Of a stretch of DNA of 64,000 nt, positions 61,432 through 64,000 are shown in pieces; the stretch's first letter is position 1; every line of letters starts with the position of its first letter. The DNA is from Phycisphaerales bacterium (GTDB lineage Bacteria; Planctomycetota; Phycisphaerae; Phycisphaerales; UBA1924): contig JAJDDJ010000001.1 in the NCBI GenBank assembly GCA_029260395.1, positions 248,001-312,000 on the forward strand, in the 5' to 3' direction. Under the pieces are notes generated by a model. It was not told where the DNA came from and searched no databases. It saw only the letters and a program-made list of their open reading frames with translations. Position numbers and translations under genes: made by a program.

Positions 61432-64000
61432 TCACGGCACGCGCACGCTCTTGTTGAGCCTCGCCCGCGTTTCTCGGTCAACGACCGCGACACCGATGCC
61501 CTGGCCCGCCAGATTCTGCCCCGCGCCCGCAAACGGCGGGGTGAAACGCGTGAGGCTCTGGCCCGGCTGAAGGATGACGCCCGACAGACGCTGCCGCGGG
61601 TAGCCGCGTGCAAACGCGGTGGCTTCGAGCCGAAGCTCCTCGTCGGACGTGTTGGTCATGGTGACCTCGACGACGGCGTCGGACCCATCGGGGCTGATCC
61701 GCAGCGTGAGCTCGATGTCGAAGCGGTCGAGCCCGAGCTCGATGGGCGTTCGTGTGCGCACCCACATGGGCTCGGCGGTCGACTCGAGCAGCAGATCGAT
61801 GACCATCTCCATCGGCCCCGCCTCGACGCCGGGAACGAACGAAAGCTCGATGGGCAGCTCGGTCCATTGCTCGCCGCGCGCCCGCAATGGCTGGGTGCGA
61901 GGCGAGACAAACCACTGTCGATCGGCGAGCGTCTGGCCCGGGCGGATGCCGCCGGGCGAGATGACAATCGCGTGGCCAAGAAGCTCGTACTCCGACGGGT
62001 TGTATAGCTCGATGGCGTGGCGATGCAGCCCAGGCGTTGACTGGATCATCGGCGGGTTCAAACGGATCGACGATTGCAGCGTGACCAGATCCGCGTCCAC
62101 GCCCTCGATAAAAACGGGCGAACCGGTGATCGGCACGACGTGCTGGACGTAGTGCGGCTCAGAGCCCGGCTCGGGCGCGACGCTCGTGCGATTACCGAAA
62201 GTGTCGACGATGACAACCTCGCCCGCTGCGAGCAGGGCGCGGAGCGATTGCCCGGCGCCGTCCGGCCCATCGGCCCAGAGCGCAAGGGCGCCAGTCCTGC
62301 CGCTTTCGGGGTCAGCCGGTGAGAGAATGAGGCAGCGGACACCCGGGCCGATGTCCCATTGGCCGGTGATGCGCCGGCCCGAGAGCTGGTCGGTGAGCGT
62401 GCGCCACGCTGCCAAAGCGGGCGATGGCGTGAGCACACCGTCGTTTCGCTCGCGCCAAGGCGAGAGCAGCGCGACCGCGTCGGAGTCTTCTCCGAGCACG
62501 GCCCACGCCTCGATGCCGCGTTCGAGCACGTTGTCGGCCACGGCCTGCGCACCGATGGTGTTGGTCTCGCCCTGCTCGATGACCATCGTGATCGCTGGCC
62601 CGCTGGGCCGCTCGACCCCGCCCCACGCGCCGATGAGTTCGCCGAAGCTCCGGGGCGACATCCCGACCGGCGCGAGCACCTCGAAGCGCTGCATCAGGTC
62701 TCGCTCGGCCCACTCTGGCGGGCTCTGGTCGGCGCGCCAACCGACCGCGGTCTGCGGACCCGGCGCTAGCGAGCGGATCATGTCCCTCGCCATCGTGAGC
62801 CGATCGGCGAGCTCGGCATCGGTCCCCGGCTGGTAGTCGCCCGGCCTCGAGAGCCGCCAGCGATCGATGCGCTGCCCGAAGCGGTCCAGCCCGTCGAGCA
62901 GGTAGCTTTCGAGCCGTTCATCGCCGCTTCCGATGCCCGCCACCACAGCGTTGCGGTCGAGCTGAAGGCCCGCGGCAAGCCCGGGCGGCAAGCGCGCGAA
63001 TGAGAGCGACACATCGACCCATGACCGGCGCAGCTCATCGATCAGCTCCGCCAAACGGTCGAGCCACGCGGGCAGGTCTTCGAGCCTGCCCTGCTCGGTC
63101 CACATAGGAAGCGACACGCTCGTCGCGCCCGTTGCGTGGACGGCGGCCGCGAGGCCACCGTTCAGTTCTTGAGCCAACTCATCAGGGAGTTCATCGAGCA
63201 GCAGCGCGAAGCGCCTGCGGTCGGTCAGCGTCACAGAAGCTGAAGCCGGGCCTCGGTCGTCGGTCTCGGGGTGAGGCGGCAGGTACGCGAAGTCGAGGTA
63301 GCTCGAGCCCACACGGCCCATCGGCGTGCGCACCTCCAGTCCCACGCGGTACCAGCCGTACCGCTCGATCGCGGGTTTCCACGTGCGCGGATCGCGTCCG
63401 CCGTGAACGGGATACGAATCGGTGGCGATCACGTTGCCCTGCGCGTCGTACAGCCAAAGGTCGGCCGAGAGCTGCTCGGCGGTGAGGTCCTGCACCAGCA
63501 CGCTGATCTGCGGGCTCCGTGGCCCCACGAACAGGTGCCCCGGCTGGCCCGTGGACAGCTCGATCCTGGGCAGCTGCACAACCTCGATGTCGTCGAACCA
63601 CGCGACGGCATCAAAGTCCTGCGCCATGACCCGCAGCTCGCTCTGCTCGCTCGTGCCGATGAACGCCTCGGGCTGAACGAGTTCGAGATCGATCTGCAAG
63701 AACGCGCTTCCCGTGATCTTGCTCGGTAGCCGGACCGCGATCTGCTGCCACTCGCCAGCGGTGCGCACAAGCCGGCTCGAAAGCATGGGCAGGTCAATCA
63801 CGTTCGACTGTGCATCGAGTACCCGCACGACCAATCGCGCGCGGGAATGCACGCACCGCTCTGTGCGCACCCAGCCGGTCACCATGTACTCGCCGTCGGC
63901 GAAGATCGGGAGAACACCCGGATTGAGCCGCAGCGACGCCGACCCGCCGGAAACAGGCACGCGGACCGTGCCCTCGCCCGAGTGCGCCGGCGCGAGGTAG
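61432..64000 (-). CDS. Large exported or envelope protein of unknown function, partial at window edge
   Basis: The open frame runs unbroken to the right edge of the window, so the start is missing; at least 856 codons are visible. The first visible part resembles a carbohydrate-binding-type beta-sandwich (EYMVTGWVRTERC, FLQIDLELVQPEAFIG, AVAWFDDIEVVQL). Next come an Ig-like segment and a middle domain that may be a TIM barrel (RLTMARDMIRSLAPGPQTAVGW). The C-terminal part has further beta domains ending VDRETRARLNKSVRVP. No family I recognise. A role in polysaccharide handling is a guess based on domain style. Confidence 0.75.
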   Translation of the reverse strand, partial: YLAPAHSGEGTVRVPVSGGSASLRLNPGVLPIFADGEYMVTGWVRTERCVHSRARLVVRVLDAQSNVIDLPMLSSRLVRTAGEWQQIAVRLPSKITGSAFLQIDLELVQPEAFIGTSEQSELRVMAQDFDAVAWFDDIEVVQLPRIELSTGQPGHLFVGPRSPQISVLVQDLTAEQLSADLWLYDAQGNVIATDSYPVHGGRDPRTWKPAIERYGWYRVGLEVRTPMGRVGSSYLDFAYLPPHPETDDRGPASASVTLTDRRRFALLLDELPDELAQELNGGLAAAVHATGATSVSLPMWTEQGRLEDLPAWLDRLAELIDELRRSWVDVSLSFARLPPGLAAGLQLDRNAVVAGIGSGDERLESYLLDGLDRFGQRIDRWRLSRPGDYQPGTDAELADRLTMARDMIRSLAPGPQTAVGWRADQSPPEWAERDLMQRFEVLAPVGMSPRSFGELIGAWGGVERPSGPAITMVIEQGETNTIGAQAVADNVLERGIEAWAVLGEDSDAVALLSPWRERNDGVLTPSPALAAWRTLTDQLSGRRITGQWDIGPGVRCLILSPADPESGRTGALALWADGPDGAGQSLRALLAAGEVVIVDTFGNRTSVAPEPGSEPHYVQHVVPITGSPVFIEGVDADLVTLQSSIRLNPPMIQSTPGLHRHAIELYNPSEYELLGHAIVISPGGIRPGQTLADRQWFVSPRTQPLRARGEQWTELPIELSFVPGVEAGPMEMVIDLLLESTAEPMWVRTRTPIELGLDRFDIELTLRISPDGSDAVVEVTMTNTSDEELRLEATAFARGYPRQRLSGVILQPGQSLTRFTPPFAGAGQNLAGQGIGVAVVDRETRARLNKSVRVP

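Overview
This is a 64 kb, high-GC (roughly two-thirds G+C by eye), gene-dense chromosomal segment from a Planctomycetota bacterium, most likely of the class Phycisphaerae. The sequence itself points there. Five secreted proteins end in two tandem 'GC-type' dockerin-like repeats (core DGMVSFGDFLALLGLIGPC). Two secreted proteins carry a short planctomycete-style PEP-CTERM tail (VPAPA or IPAPG, a hydrophobic stretch, then RRRR). There is one prepilin/DUF1559-like protein, and one TPR protein fused to two RNA polymerase alpha C-terminal domains. No rRNA, CRISPR array, prophage or complete insertion sequence was seen. Two tRNA genes are present: Ala-GGC and Arg-CCU.

Layout. 1-9.5 kb: a lysyl-oxidase-like secreted protein, a two-domain glycosyltransferase, a solitary N6-adenine methyltransferase, a PAS-LuxR regulator, a GmhB/heptosyltransferase pair for LPS-type glycan, tRNA-Ala and a PEP-CTERM protein. 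9.5-10.5 kb: a non-coding stretch with a perfect 16-bp hairpin. 10.5-19.3 kb: a compact nitrous oxide reductase island in the order Rrf2 regulator, dihaem cytochrome c, nosZ (clade II, Sec type), nosB-like, nosD, nosF, nosY, nosL and an RIC/ScdA di-iron repair protein, with several stop/start overlaps that suggest one operon. 19.3-20.3 kb: apparently decayed DNA, including what looks like the tail of a lost PEP-CTERM gene. 20.3-23.6 kb: deoC plus two overlapping aldehyde dehydrogenase genes that together look like a split ALDH16. 23.9-33.2 kb: a secretome block with four of the five dockerin-tailed proteins, tRNA-Arg and a lipoprotein; two of the tail genes share the same 3' untranslated sequence and 9-bp tandem repeats.

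33.4-48.7 kb: a pseudopilin, a secretin-like periplasmic protein, gcvP, a PDZ/M28-like protein that lacks metal ligands, a lipoprotein overlapping nadB, a DinB-like protein with a Cys-rich tail, a thioesterase, a second PEP-CTERM protein, aroC and a membrane-fused spermidine-synthase-like protein. 48.8-64 kb: an ArsR/AHSA1 pair with an operator over the start codon, small enzymes, an RNHCP zinc protein, a BFD-type [2Fe-2S] protein, the TPR-RpoA-CTD protein, a MATE transporter, pdxA overlapping an M16-like gene with a broken zinc motif, a 53-residue histone-H1-like protein, a DUF2470-like/amidohydrolase pair, phenylalanine hydroxylase and part of a large envelope protein cut by the window edge.

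Several genes (3506, 6763, 20283, 48810, 51575, 57729 and perhaps 43960) have a -10-like hexamer 5-7 bases before the ATG and no Shine-Dalgarno, which suggests frequent leaderless transcription. Secreted-protein genes, by contrast, usually have a clear AGGAG. The best candidates for new biology are the TPR/alpha-CTD protein, the duplicating dockerin-plus-terminator cassette, the split ALDH16 operon and a run of stem-loops near 51.4 kb.
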